Position numbers and translations under genes: made by a program. From contig NZ_KB849789.1 of assembly GCF_000369045.1 (NCBI RefSeq), positions 399,702 to 463,701 on the forward strand: a DNA stretch of 64,000 nt. Direction: 5' to 3'. The stretch's first letter is position 1, and each line of letters opens with the position of its first letter. Of this stretch, positions 48,126 through 55,720 are shown in pieces. Under the pieces are notes generated by a model. It was not told the origin of the DNA. It saw nothing but the letters and a program-made list of their open reading frames with translations, and searched no databases. Origin of the DNA: Acinetobacter pittii ATCC 19004 = CIP 70.29. Lineage in GTDB: Bacteria; Pseudomonadota; Gammaproteobacteria; Pseudomonadales; Moraxellaceae.

Positions 48126-48539
48126 TTTATTCTCTTTATTGAAAATATATGATCTTGATTGAATGTAATAGATAATTAGAAAACTATTGAGAATATTATA
48201 TGTTTTTTATAAATTGAAATAAATAGAATGAAAAGCAAACAACTATTTTTACCATTATATTCTTATTGAGTTGTTTCGAGCAGAAAGCTTATCGCGAGAA
48301 GTATAAATAATAGGTTTAAAGGCATCGGTGACTTATTGTGATTGTAAATTTAGTAGTAATTCTAAGAAAAACTTTCTACATCATTAATTTCATCATTTAC
48401 CATTTTTATATTCTCATCTTACCTGTTAAAACTAATATATCTATATAAATTTCAATCCCGTTATAAACCCCAATTTAACAATAACTCATTCATTATTTAT
48501 CCTTACTTTTTAATGATCTAATTTAAAACAAATGTCGTT
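48126..48539. other. AT-rich intergenic region upstream of the DUF898-M48 operon
   Basis: About 410 bp with no credible ORF or RNA. The left edge must contain the promoter of the DUF898-M48 operon. Composition changes abruptly at about 48540 to a GC-rich block. Confidence 0.5.
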
Positions 48540-48804
48540 TTGTGTGCTTGACTGCAATAGGGTAGAGCACTATCCTTTGCCTGCTGGCCACATTGCCAGC
48601 CGGCTTTGACAGGCCGCGCTCAAGAACATTGAAAAAACTCGTTTTTTTGATGTAGACCCGTTCGTCTCCCTTTTTGTAGCGGTAGGACGGAAGGGGGACA
48701 CCTTCGGGTGTGCTGGGTCTTGAGCCAGTCTGTCAACCCTCTTTCGTTCTGCCACCATAATTTCTATTAATGTCTGGCAGAACTCCCAAAATCAGGAGTT
48801 GGCT

Positions 48805-48861
48805 ATGCACATCCATTATTTCTTGGTACTCAGTGCCAAAAGCTATAACGACACCACTTAA
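48805..48861 (+). CDS. Possible 18-residue leader peptide
   Basis: ATG at 48805 with a strong AGGAG six bases upstream (48794-48798) opens 18 codons (MHIHYFLVLSAKSYNDTT) ended by TAA. The Shine-Dalgarno lies in the 3' arm of a perfect hairpin. It is not a known peptide, and chance occurrence is possible. Confidence 0.3.
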   Translation: MHIHYFLVLSAKSYNDTT

Positions 48862-48970
48862 AAATTTACAGCAGCTTGAATGCCATAAGGTTTTTCAGGC
48901 TTTAGTCATTTTTACTTAAAACTTAGCAAAACAAAACTTGAGATGTGCCAAGCACCGTCTTACGGCTTTG

Positions 48971-49009
48971 CTGTGCCTTTTTTTCTCCCAAAAAGGGCAC
49001 AGGCTTTTT
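48971..49009 (+). terminator. Terminator-like hairpin before tetR
   Basis: CTGTGCC (48971-48977) pairs with GGCACAG (48996-49002), extended inward by T/A pairing, and is followed by TTTTT (49005-49009). It lies 40 bp before the tetR start, so tetR must have its own promoter within that gap or depend on readthrough. Confidence 0.7.
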
Positions 49010-49049
49010 ATCTCATTTAGACACAACAAGAATTTATAACGGTAAAACT

Positions 49050-49604
49050 ATGCCAACTTTAGAAATATCTTCCAAAAAATTACAGGTTGTTCAAACCGCT
49101 ATCCAACTTTTTACCACGCATGGATTTCATAATGCAGGCGTAGACCTGATTATTAAAAAATCCAAAATTCAAAAAGCGACGTTTTATAACTACTTTCACT
49201 CGAAAGAACGCCTTGTTGAAATGTGCCTAATCTTTCAAAAAAGCCGACTCAAAGAAGAAGTACTGGCAATTGTCTACTCACACCGCTACCCAACCGCAGC
49301 CGATAAACTCAAAGAAATTGTCCGTTTACATGTCGATTTAAACAGTTTTTACTTTTTGCTATTTAAGGCCATTTTTGAATTAAAACTGCTTTACCCAAGG
49401 GCTTACCGCATGGCGATTGAATATAGAAAATGGCTACTTAAAGAACTTTTTGATTTGATATTTAGTCTAGAAAGTCGTGGCTTAAAAGCTGATGCAAACA
49501 TGATTTTATTTATGATTGATGGCGCAATCATCCAACTTTTAGATCCTAATAAAGCGGAGAAAAGGGAGAAGTTGTTGGATTACTTTTTAAATGTTTTGAG
49601 ATAA
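49050..49604 (+). CDS. TetR/AcrR-family regulator (orphan)
   Basis: A 184-residue regulator with the TetR N-terminal helix-turn-helix (VVQTAIQLFTTHGFHNAGVDLIIKKS, then KATFYNYFHSKERLVE, recognised as ATFYNYFHSKE). The helical C-terminal ligand domain ends in EKREKLLDYF. I start at the ATG at 49050; a longer frame to 48945 runs through the terminator. No adjacent efflux or enzyme gene could be its obvious target, and its leader differs in composition from surrounding DNA. Horizontal acquisition is possible. Confidence 0.85.
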   Translation: MPTLEISSKKLQVVQTAIQLFTTHGFHNAGVDLIIKKSKIQKATFYNYFHSKERLVEMCLIFQKSRLKEEVLAIVYSHRYPTAADKLKEIVRLHVDLNSFYFLLFKAIFELKLLYPRAYRMAIEYRKWLLKELFDLIFSLESRGLKADANMILFMIDGAIIQLLDPNKAEKREKLLDYFLNVLR

Positions 49605-49620
49605 TTGAGTGAGGGGATGG

Positions 49621-49659
49621 GTAAGGAAAAATACCCTAAGTGCGTACTTTCCTTACTTT
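49621..49659 (+). terminator. Probable terminator of tetR
   Basis: Perfect 9-bp arms GTAAGGAAA (49621-49629) and TTTCCTTAC (49648-49656) with an 18-base loop, then TTT. It lies 17 bp past the stop codon. Confidence 0.55.
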
Positions 49660-49845
49660 AAAAATAAATTAAACCTGAAGTTAAGTTTTATTCAGATTAT
49701 TTAAGTAATTTTCTTAGAGTGTAAGAGGTTAAATGTAGTTTAATAAACTTTGTTTTCTCATGGCGTTATAGTGCTATTTCTTAAATAAGTTGGCACTTAC
49801 TAGAAGTTTATCCAATCTTACGCTTAAATAAAATATACAATCTTA

Positions 49846-50769
49846 ATGATTTATTTTATGAAATTTAATAACTATAATTTAAAAAATTTGTTTAATAGCA
49901 ATGATATCATTATGTCAAAATTAGAAGTAAAAGCTGAAAACCATAAAATATTTGTTTTTAAGAAAATATTTGAATTTGATTCAGCAAAGCAACAAGCTGA
50001 AAAGAAGAAGGTTAATGCTTTTGGAATGTTAGCAAAATTTAACTTTTTAAAACGTCCTACGGAAGAAACAGTACATTTAAAAAATCATATATTACGTTAT
50101 GAACCATTTTGGTTTGTCTCAAGCGAGCGTAACCTTAATTACGATTGTGTTGTGACTTATTCTATTCCTGTACATAATTCACATGCGAAGCAAATTCAGG
50201 TTTATGAAGATCCTGAACAAAAAAATTATCCTGTTACACGTCAACAGGATAAAGGCAAAATAGAATTGCAAATGAAAGAAGTTTGTAGCAGAAAAATAGA
50301 ATTTTCAAATTACTTTGATGGCTTGCAACGTGAGCTTAAATCATCTCATTTAGCGGAATATATTAGAAAGTTTGAACTTTCTGAGGTAGATAAAGTCGAA
50401 GTTGATAATGTACTTCAACCATTACTATCTCTTGACTCTATTACTAGCATTGTCAGATCGGAACTACAAAATCAAAAAGTTCATGCAACTAATATTATTG
50501 AAGATTCAGAGGAAATAACTCAACTGTACCTATATTTTCGTCCAGTTTATGCATTTGAATATATTTGGTCTAATGCAGATAAAGTTGGCGTTATTGAGGT
50601 TGATGGACTTACAGGAGAAGTTATTGAACAAGGAAGTTGGTTCCGAAATACTTTTGATCAAGCTTTTACGAAAGAGAATTTAGTAGAACTTTCGGCAGAG
50701 TTAGCTAGTACGGTTGTTCCGGGTGGAGGAACTTTGGTAAAAGTCGCATCAAAGGCGATTCCTCTTTAA
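49846..50769 (+). CDS. Hypothetical protein with a C-terminal PepSY-like segment
   Basis: Up to 307 residues. The likelier start is the ATG at 49912 (MSKLEVKAENHKIFVFKKIF region), but neither start has a good ribosome site, so the longer frame is reported. No signal peptide or clear membrane helix. Residues about 235-275 (LYFRPVYAFEYIWSNADKVG, then VDGLTGEV) resemble a strand-turn PepSY-type module. The C-terminus is hydrophobic and Gly-rich (STVVPGGGTLVKVASKAI). No family was recognised. The 240-300 bp upstream are AT-rich with only the tetR terminator. A terminator follows at 50796. Confidence 0.55.
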   Translation: MIYFMKFNNYNLKNLFNSNDIIMSKLEVKAENHKIFVFKKIFEFDSAKQQAEKKKVNAFGMLAKFNFLKRPTEETVHLKNHILRYEPFWFVSSERNLNYDCVVTYSIPVHNSHAKQIQVYEDPEQKNYPVTRQQDKGKIELQMKEVCSRKIEFSNYFDGLQRELKSSHLAEYIRKFELSEVDKVEVDNVLQPLLSLDSITSIVRSELQNQKVHATNIIEDSEEITQLYLYFRPVYAFEYIWSNADKVGVIEVDGLTGEVIEQGSWFRNTFDQAFTKENLVELSAELASTVVPGGGTLVKVASKAIPL

Positions 50770-50795
50770 TATAGCTTATAGCTGTTCGATTCTTC

Positions 50796-50829
50796 TAGCC
50801 AAACTTACTAGTTTGGCTTTTTATTTTTA
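50796..50829 (+). terminator. Terminator after the hypothetical gene
   Basis: An 8-bp stem AGCCAAAC/GTTTGGCT (50797-50818) with a TTACTA loop, followed by TTTTATTTTT. Confidence 0.85.
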
Positions 50830-50844
50830 GAATTTAACTTCGAT

Positions 50845-51315
50845 TTATTGGGATTCATCTAAATCGCGTTCGCGGCATGATAATTCATAGTAATTACCTT
50901 TGGGTAATGAACGGATTTTAAATCCATAGTAATCACTGTCTTTTTCTATAGGAGAGATTTTGCATTGATTAGTTTTTGCAAAATGTTCAATTAATTTCAA
51001 ATTAGAGATTTGTTTAAATACCGCGCCCCAACCTTCACTAACGCAACAGCCCACATATTCAGACATATATTCATCTGAGATTAATACAACATTTTGTCCC
51101 ATAAATTGATAACGCTTTTTCAGTTTGTATATATCATTATAATCTGCCCTTGAAATAGTTGCTTTCTTTGCTATAAAGCCTTGTTTTTTGAGTATTTCAA
51201 ACTTTAAAAAATCTTTAGTACCAGTACCTAGTCCGCGGTAAATTGAACTATTGTCTTCAGCAAAAGTATATGAGCTAAGAACACTTACTAAACTTAAAAA
51301 TAATATTTTTTTCAT
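50845..51315 (-). CDS. Small periplasmic protein of unknown function
   Basis: A 156-residue protein with a signal peptide (KKILFLSLVSVLSSYTFA, cleavage before EDNSS). The mature part is mixed alpha/beta with cysteines in YVGCCVS, NQCKI and LSCRER, so two disulphides are possible. No family was recognised. Divergent from the CsgG-type operon across a 299-bp AT-rich gap that holds only promoter-like sequence for the CsgG-type gene (a TATAAT about 50 bp before its start). Confidence 0.65.
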   Translation of the reverse strand: MKKILFLSLVSVLSSYTFAEDNSSIYRGLGTGTKDFLKFEILKKQGFIAKKATISRADYNDIYKLKKRYQFMGQNVVLISDEYMSEYVGCCVSEGWGAVFKQISNLKLIEHFAKTNQCKISPIEKDSDYYGFKIRSLPKGNYYELSCRERDLDESQ

Positions 51316-51614
51316 TTTAACTTTCAGAAGTTGTATTAGGGCATAATTGTTTTATATCTTCTTTAAAGCGTAAAGTAAGTAGCTGATTTTTATATCATAG
51401 ATAGATTTTTCTATACCACGGCAAACCATAATTAATTTACTAATAATAGGTTTCATATAATTAACTATCTATAGAATAAATTTTTTGCTTCTTTAAAAAT
51501 TATTTAAACGAATTAAGTAAATTTTTTATTAGAGTCCTAATTTATTCGCTTATTTGATAGTCTTTTTGTATATAATATGTATTCTTTGTATTTATTTATC
51601 TTTATAGAGTAAAC

Positions 51615-52286
51615 ATGAAAAAAATATTAATCATTACTACTTTGAGTTCTTTCGGTTTAATTGCTTGTTCAACTACTGAAACTTCAAGAACGATACAAAG
51701 TCCACAAGTCACTGCTGCTACTGCTACAACAAAATATACCGGAGTAAAAACTCCTATTTCTATTGGTAAGTTTGATAATCGCTCTAGTTATATGAGAGGC
51801 GTTTTCTCTGATAATGTTGATCGTTTAGGTGGGCAAGCGAAAACTATTCTTGAAACACATTTACAGCAAACTGGCTATTTTTCAGTTTTAAACCGTGACA
51901 ATCTATCAGAAATTAAACAAGAAGTAGGTTATAGCAATACTGCTCAATCTATTAAAGGTGCTCGTTATGTCATCACAGGTGACGTATCTGAGTTTGGTCG
52001 CAAAGAAGTAGGTGATCAACAGTTATTTGGTATTTTAGGACGTGGTAAACAACAAGTTGCTTATGCCAAAGTTAATTTAAATATTGTTGATGTAAAAACA
52101 TCTGAAGTCGTGCATTCGGTACAAGGTGCTGGTGAATATGCATTAGGCGCACGTGAAGTTTTAGGCTTTGGTACTACAGCTTCTTACGATTCTACGTTAA
52201 ATGGTAAAGTACTCGACTTAGCTGTTCGTGAAGCAGTTAATAATCTTGTAACAGATATTCAAAATAACCGTTGGTCAATTCAATAA
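51615..52286 (+). CDS. CsgG-family outer-membrane lipoprotein
   Basis: A 223-residue lipoprotein with lipobox LIAC (Cys18) and a CsgG/HfaB/LpoB-like domain (about 45-215), with typical segments such as IGKFDNRSSYMRG and LLHTLQQTGYFSVLNRDNL (TGYFSVLNRDNL) and GARYVITGDVSEFG. No curli genes are nearby, so it is not the curli secretion pore; it lacks most of the CsgG barrel region. It is first of a three-gene CsgG-DUF4810-DUF799 operon, a widespread but poorly characterised trio. Confidence 0.87.
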   Translation: MKKILIITTLSSFGLIACSTTETSRTIQSPQVTAATATTKYTGVKTPISIGKFDNRSSYMRGVFSDNVDRLGGQAKTILETHLQQTGYFSVLNRDNLSEIKQEVGYSNTAQSIKGARYVITGDVSEFGRKEVGDQQLFGILGRGKQQVAYAKVNLNIVDVKTSEVVHSVQGAGEYALGAREVLGFGTTASYDSTLNGKVLDLAVREAVNNLVTDIQNNRWSIQ

Positions 52287-52303
52287 TTTTGGATATGTGT
52301 TAA

Positions 52304-52672
52304 ATGAAAAAAATTCTTTTAAGCAGTTTTCTTGCTATGGGATTGGTTGGGTGTGCAGCTGGTCCTCAACCTTTATATAATTGGGGAACTTATACTCATC
52401 AAACCTATTTGATGTATAACTCACCTGAGAAAGCGACACCAAGTACGCAAATCACAAAATTAGAAGCTGAAATTGAGAAAACTAAAGGCAAGGGCTTAGC
52501 CGTTCCGCCAGGTTTATATGCGCATTTAGGATTATTGTATTTACAAGAAAATAATTCTCAAAAAGCAATTGAGTATTTCCAGCTTGAACGACAAGTATAT
52601 CCAGAATCTACAGTTTTAATGGATCGCTTATTGCAAAAAATGAATGCTAATGGTGGGAATGCAAAATCATGA
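52304..52672 (+). CDS. DUF4810 lipoprotein
   Basis: A 122-residue lipoprotein (lipobox LVGC, Cys17) beginning the mature chain with PLYNWGTYTHQTYLMYN, seen as YNWGTY, the family signature. A TPR-like helical pair follows (GLYAHLGLLYLQENNSQKAIEYFQLE, readable as AHLGLLYLQ...AIEYFQLE). It lies 17 bp after the CsgG-like gene and overlaps the DUF799 gene by four bases. It may act as a small adaptor between the two other lipoproteins. Confidence 0.87.
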   Translation: MKKILLSSFLAMGLVGCAAGPQPLYNWGTYTHQTYLMYNSPEKATPSTQITKLEAEIEKTKGKGLAVPPGLYAHLGLLYLQENNSQKAIEYFQLERQVYPESTVLMDRLLQKMNANGGNAKS

Positions 52673-53349
52673 TGAAGAAATTTCTAATTGCCGGTTTGGT
52701 TTTCTCTAGCCTTGCATTTACTGGATGTGCCGTTACTCCACCACCTAATAAAGATATTACAGCTTATAAAGCTCATATGCCAAAATCGATTTTGGTATTG
52801 CCTCCAGTCAATGATTCGCCTGATGTAAAAGCGACTTATAGTTATTGGCCTACTGTGGTGGCACCTGTGGCAGAAGCTGGTTATTACGTTTTCCCAATCT
52901 CTGTCGTAGACAATATGTTTAAAGAGAATGGGGTTACTAATGGCAGTGATGCTCAGTCTATTGCACCCCAGAAATTACAAGAGATTTTTGGTGCAGACGC
53001 AGCTTTATATATTCGAATTAAAGAATATGGTTCTAAATACCAAGTGATTCAGAGTGTCGCGACAGTAAGTGCTGATGCAAAGCTTGTTGATTTAAAAACT
53101 GGAGATGTGATTTGGACAGGTGAGAAAAAACTTGTTCAAGCAAGTAATGATGGTAATGCTGGTTTAATCGGAATGGTCGTCGGTGCTTTAGTTGAACAGA
53201 TTGCTGGCAGCTTTACTGATCGGGCTTATCCATTAGCGAGTATGGTAAATACTCAACTTTTTACCCCGACGACTTATAATCCGGGTATGGGGTTGTTATA
53301 TGGTCCACGTTCACCAAAGTATCAACAAGATGGTGTAGTAGCTAAGTAA
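52669..53349 (+). CDS. DUF799 (GNA1162-like) lipoprotein
   Basis: A 226-residue lipoprotein with lipobox FTGC (Cys20) and a DUF799 domain (about 38-205), including SILVLPPVNDSPDVKATYSYW, recognised as ILVLPPVNDSPDV, and GYYVFPISVVD. Neisseria GNA1162, an antigen of the same family, has a TolB-N/anticodon-binding-like fold. Two adjacent ATGs (52669 and 52672) are both possible. Last gene of the trio; envelope assembly or transport is inferred. Confidence 0.87.
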   Translation: MMKKFLIAGLVFSSLAFTGCAVTPPPNKDITAYKAHMPKSILVLPPVNDSPDVKATYSYWPTVVAPVAEAGYYVFPISVVDNMFKENGVTNGSDAQSIAPQKLQEIFGADAALYIRIKEYGSKYQVIQSVATVSADAKLVDLKTGDVIWTGEKKLVQASNDGNAGLIGMVVGALVEQIAGSFTDRAYPLASMVNTQLFTPTTYNPGMGLLYGPRSPKYQQDGVVAK

Positions 53350-53491
53350 ATTAAAGTTTTACTTTAAAAATAGGCTGCTATCTAGATTAATTATATGAAA
53401 TGCTAGATAAAAATTTATTATTCCAGATGGTTTATAAATTTTTTGATTAGGTAGGAGAGCTAGAGCAACTAGTTCTCCTATTTAATTTAAA

Positions 53492-53851
53492 TTACTTCTT
53501 TTGCTTAAAACGGTATTTACATTTTAAACAGCGATAATCTTGAAAAATATTCTTGTCGATTATTACGCCAGCTTTCTTACCAAAAATATTACCAACTACA
53601 CCACCAGTAATTCCTGCACTAATGGCACCAACAAAAGTCCCTACAGTTCCGCCAACAATTACACCTAAAGGACCAGCAACAGTACCAATAGCTGCTCCAA
53701 CAGTAGCACCAGTTGCAGCACCACCTACAGTGCCTGCCGTTGTACCAGCAGCTGTGAGTAAAACACCGCCAGTTGTTCTAAGTAATTTGTCATGGTCACG
53801 TGCTTCAATTTCTGTAGAACCACACTTAGGACATTGCAGAGCTTTTTCCAT
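53492..53851 (-). CDS. Glycine-zipper protein flanked by split zinc-ribbon halves
   Basis: 119 residues. The N-terminus has CPKC (Cys7, Cys10) and the C-terminus CLKC (Cys108, Cys111). Between them, about residues 27-95 are an almost unbroken Gly/Ala/Thr-rich glycine zipper (GGAATGATVGAAIG, GGTVGTFVGAI) that could form two membrane-embedded helices. A single zinc ribbon could close when both ends meet on the cytoplasmic side. No signal peptide. Family not recognised beyond the glycine zipper; function unknown. Confidence 0.7.
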   Translation of the reverse strand: MEKALQCPKCGSTEIEARDHDKLLRTTGGVLLTAAGTTAGTVGGAATGATVGAAIGTVAGPLGVIVGGTVGTFVGAISAGITGGVVGNIFGKKAGVIIDKNIFQDYRCLKCKYRFKQKK

Positions 53852-54180
53852 AAAATTTCCTGTCTTTCATCATTGAGTGACACAGTTGAGGGCTAAATCA
53901 GTAAAGTGGGTAAAGAACCTGTCTTGCGATGCAGTATCTTTTGCCTATTGAGTGATCGTAACGATAAACTGGTCTGTTTTGATTTTAGCTGAACATTGAC
54001 ACAAATATTTATAGATCATGTAAACACTTGTACTTTAATAATTATCTCATTAAATACCAATGTTTAGAATGACTAAGGTTTACATATTCATGTGTCTAGC
54101 AGAGAGAAATTCAATAATGATGAATAGAATGTGAAGGGTTTTTCTGAAGTTACTTAGGGTGACAAGCTGGTAAATGATAA
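53852..54180. other. Intergenic region without a recognised feature
   Basis: About 330 AT-rich bases between two minus-strand genes. No ORF with a ribosome site, tRNA or clear hairpin is visible. It should carry the promoter of the glycine-zipper gene at its left edge. Confidence 0.5.
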
Positions 54181-54209
54181 AAGGCTTATCCTATTTGAAT
54201 AAGCCTTCT
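54178..54209 (-). terminator. Terminator of the amino-acid permease gene
   Basis: A 9-bp stem AAGGCTTAT/ATAAGCCTT (54181-54207); on the minus strand it runs into TTTTAT just after the stop codon at 54217. Confidence 0.8.
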
Positions 54210-54216
54210 TTGAATA

Positions 54217-55575
54217 TTAGAGAGCTTTTTTCCAACTCAAAAATTTATATAATCCAAACATGAAAGTAATCCAGATTGGAATTAAAATCACCGATTTTTC
54301 AAATCCTTGAGTCCACATGATGTATAAAATCATGCCAATAAAAATTAAAACAATATAGTTACTCAAGGGTGAAAATAGAGCAGGGAATTTGGCAACTTTA
54401 TTTTCAAGCTTCATGGCGTGTTTAAACTTTAAATGAGTAAAGCTAATAATTGCCCAGTTTAAAACCAGTGCAGCTACAGCCATGTACATGAGATAGCTTA
54501 AAGCTTCTTCTGGGATAAAATAGTTCAGTAATACACAACCAAAAATCAGAATAGAAGAAAAGATAACAGCAGGTGTTGGAACCCCTTGTTTGCTGACTTT
54601 TGTAAAAATTTTGGATGCGTGGCCCTGTACTGCTAGGCCATATAACATACGGCTGTTTGCATACATACCGCTGTTATAAACTGATAAGGCAGCCGTCAAG
54701 ATAATAAAGTTAAGCAAATGTGCTGCCCAGCCAATCCCAAGTTGGCTAAAAATCATCACAAATGGACTTTTATCTAAACCACCGAGGTCAAGCTGATTCC
54801 ACGGAATGAGTGACATGATGATAGCAAGCGAAGCTACATAGAAGATCAAGATTCGAAAGATGACTTGGTTAATGGCTTGTGGAATGCTTTTTTCTGGATT
54901 TTCGGCTTCAGCGGCAGTCATCCCAATCAGTTCAATACCGCCAAATGCAAACATTAAAAAGGCAAGCATATAAAATAGGCCTGAGAACCCATGCGGGAAA
55001 AATCCGCCATGCTGCCATAAGTTTGCAAAGCTAGCGATAGAGTCACTACCCGCGGTAAGCAATAAATATAAGCCAAACACGATCATGGCAATGACCGCCG
55101 CAACTTTAATAATAGCTAACCAAAACTCAGATTCGCCATAAAATTTAACGTTGCCTAAGTTCAAACATGTGACCAAAACAAAGAAAAATAAGGCTGATAT
55201 CCAAGCAGGAATGTGGGGCCACCAGTAATGCACATATTTAGCAACGGCTGTCAGTTCGGTCATCGCGACCAGAATATAAACAACCCAATAGTTCCAGCCC
55301 GATAAAAAACCGGGGAATTTCCCCCAATATTTTTGTGCAAAGTAACTAAAGGAACCAACCACAGGTTCTTCTACGATCATTTCACCCATTTGGCGCATAA
55401 TTAAAAATGCGACCAAACCGACAATGGCATAACCTAAAATAATAGAAGGACCAGCAGACTGGATGACTTGTGCAGAGCCTAAAAATAAACCTGTCCCGAC
55501 AGCACCACCCATAGCGATCAACTGGATATGGCGATTTTTAAGTCCGCGTTTTAATTGGGAAGATGAATTGCTCAA
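54217..55575 (-). CDS. APC-family amino-acid permease (AroP/ProY type)
   Basis: A 452-residue inner-membrane transporter with about 12 helices. Start motif RHIQLIAMGGAVGTGLFLGSA, recognised as IAMGGAVGTGLFLGS, and MLAFLMFAFGGIELIGMTAAEAENPEKSIP (FGGIELIGMTAAEAENP) are typical of the AAT subfamily that imports aromatic or neutral amino acids, proline or GABA. It lies at the end of the amine cluster, 145 bp after puuB-like, separated from it by a terminator. Substrate cannot be fixed from sequence. Confidence 0.87.
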   Translation of the reverse strand: MSNSSSQLKRGLKNRHIQLIAMGGAVGTGLFLGSAQVIQSAGPSIILGYAIVGLVAFLIMRQMGEMIVEEPVVGSFSYFAQKYWGKFPGFLSGWNYWVVYILVAMTELTAVAKYVHYWWPHIPAWISALFFFVLVTCLNLGNVKFYGESEFWLAIIKVAAVIAMIVFGLYLLLTAGSDSIASFANLWQHGGFFPHGFSGLFYMLAFLMFAFGGIELIGMTAAEAENPEKSIPQAINQVIFRILIFYVASLAIIMSLIPWNQLDLGGLDKSPFVMIFSQLGIGWAAHLLNFIILTAALSVYNSGMYANSRMLYGLAVQGHASKIFTKVSKQGVPTPAVIFSSILIFGCVLLNYFIPEEALSYLMYMAVAALVLNWAIISFTHLKFKHAMKLENKVAKFPALFSPLSNYIVLIFIGMILYIMWTQGFEKSVILIPIWITFMFGLYKFLSWKKAL

Positions 55576-55662
55576 AATATATGCGCTGAATAAAAAAGCT
55601 GGCGCTATTGTAATAGATTGGTTAGGGATAACCTAGTTTGAAAAAGATTTTACTCGGCTAAA

Positions 55663-55701
55663 TAAAAAGGATCCGTACAAAGCTATACGGATCCCTTTTT
55701 G
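55663..55701 (-). terminator. Terminator after the PuuB-like gene
   Basis: A stem GGATCCGTA/TACGGATCC (55669-55693 region) with T-run on the minus strand (AAAAA at 55664-55668). It isolates the downstream permease gene as its own unit. Confidence 0.85.
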
Positions 55702-55720
55702 AAATCGGTTATTTTATAAA

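Larger units (their letters stand above)
48540..49009 (+). promoter_or_regulatory. GC-rich structured leader or non-coding RNA upstream of tetR
   Basis: An island unlike its AT-rich surroundings. Long-range complementary arms TTGACAG + GCTCAAGA (48606-48625) and TCTTGAGC + CTGTCAA (48718-48736) enclose a domain with a UUCG hairpin ACACC/GGTGT (48698-48711). Next come GTTCTGCCA/TGGCAGAAC (48746-48783) and AACTCC/GGAGTT (48781-48800). These share AAC at 48781-48783, so they are mutually exclusive, and the second hides the AGGAG before a 18-codon ORF (48805). The stretch ends with a terminator at 48971-49009, 40 bp before tetR. This reads as an attenuated leader, or as the remnant of a mobile element. 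Confidence 0.45.

Noticed and set aside
48570..48758. A 62-codon minus-strand ORF rich in Arg/Lys/Ser
   Set aside because: It sits in the structured GC-rich block, has no ribosome site and its composition follows the palindromes.
49044..49050. Upstream extension of tetR to 48945
   Set aside because: It would translate through an intrinsic terminator and adds no TetR-like sequence; the ATG at 49050 starts just before the helix-turn-helix.
51316..51614. Possible RNA gene before the CsgG operon
   Set aside because: The region is AT-rich with no stable hairpin or terminator; a promoter explains what is visible.
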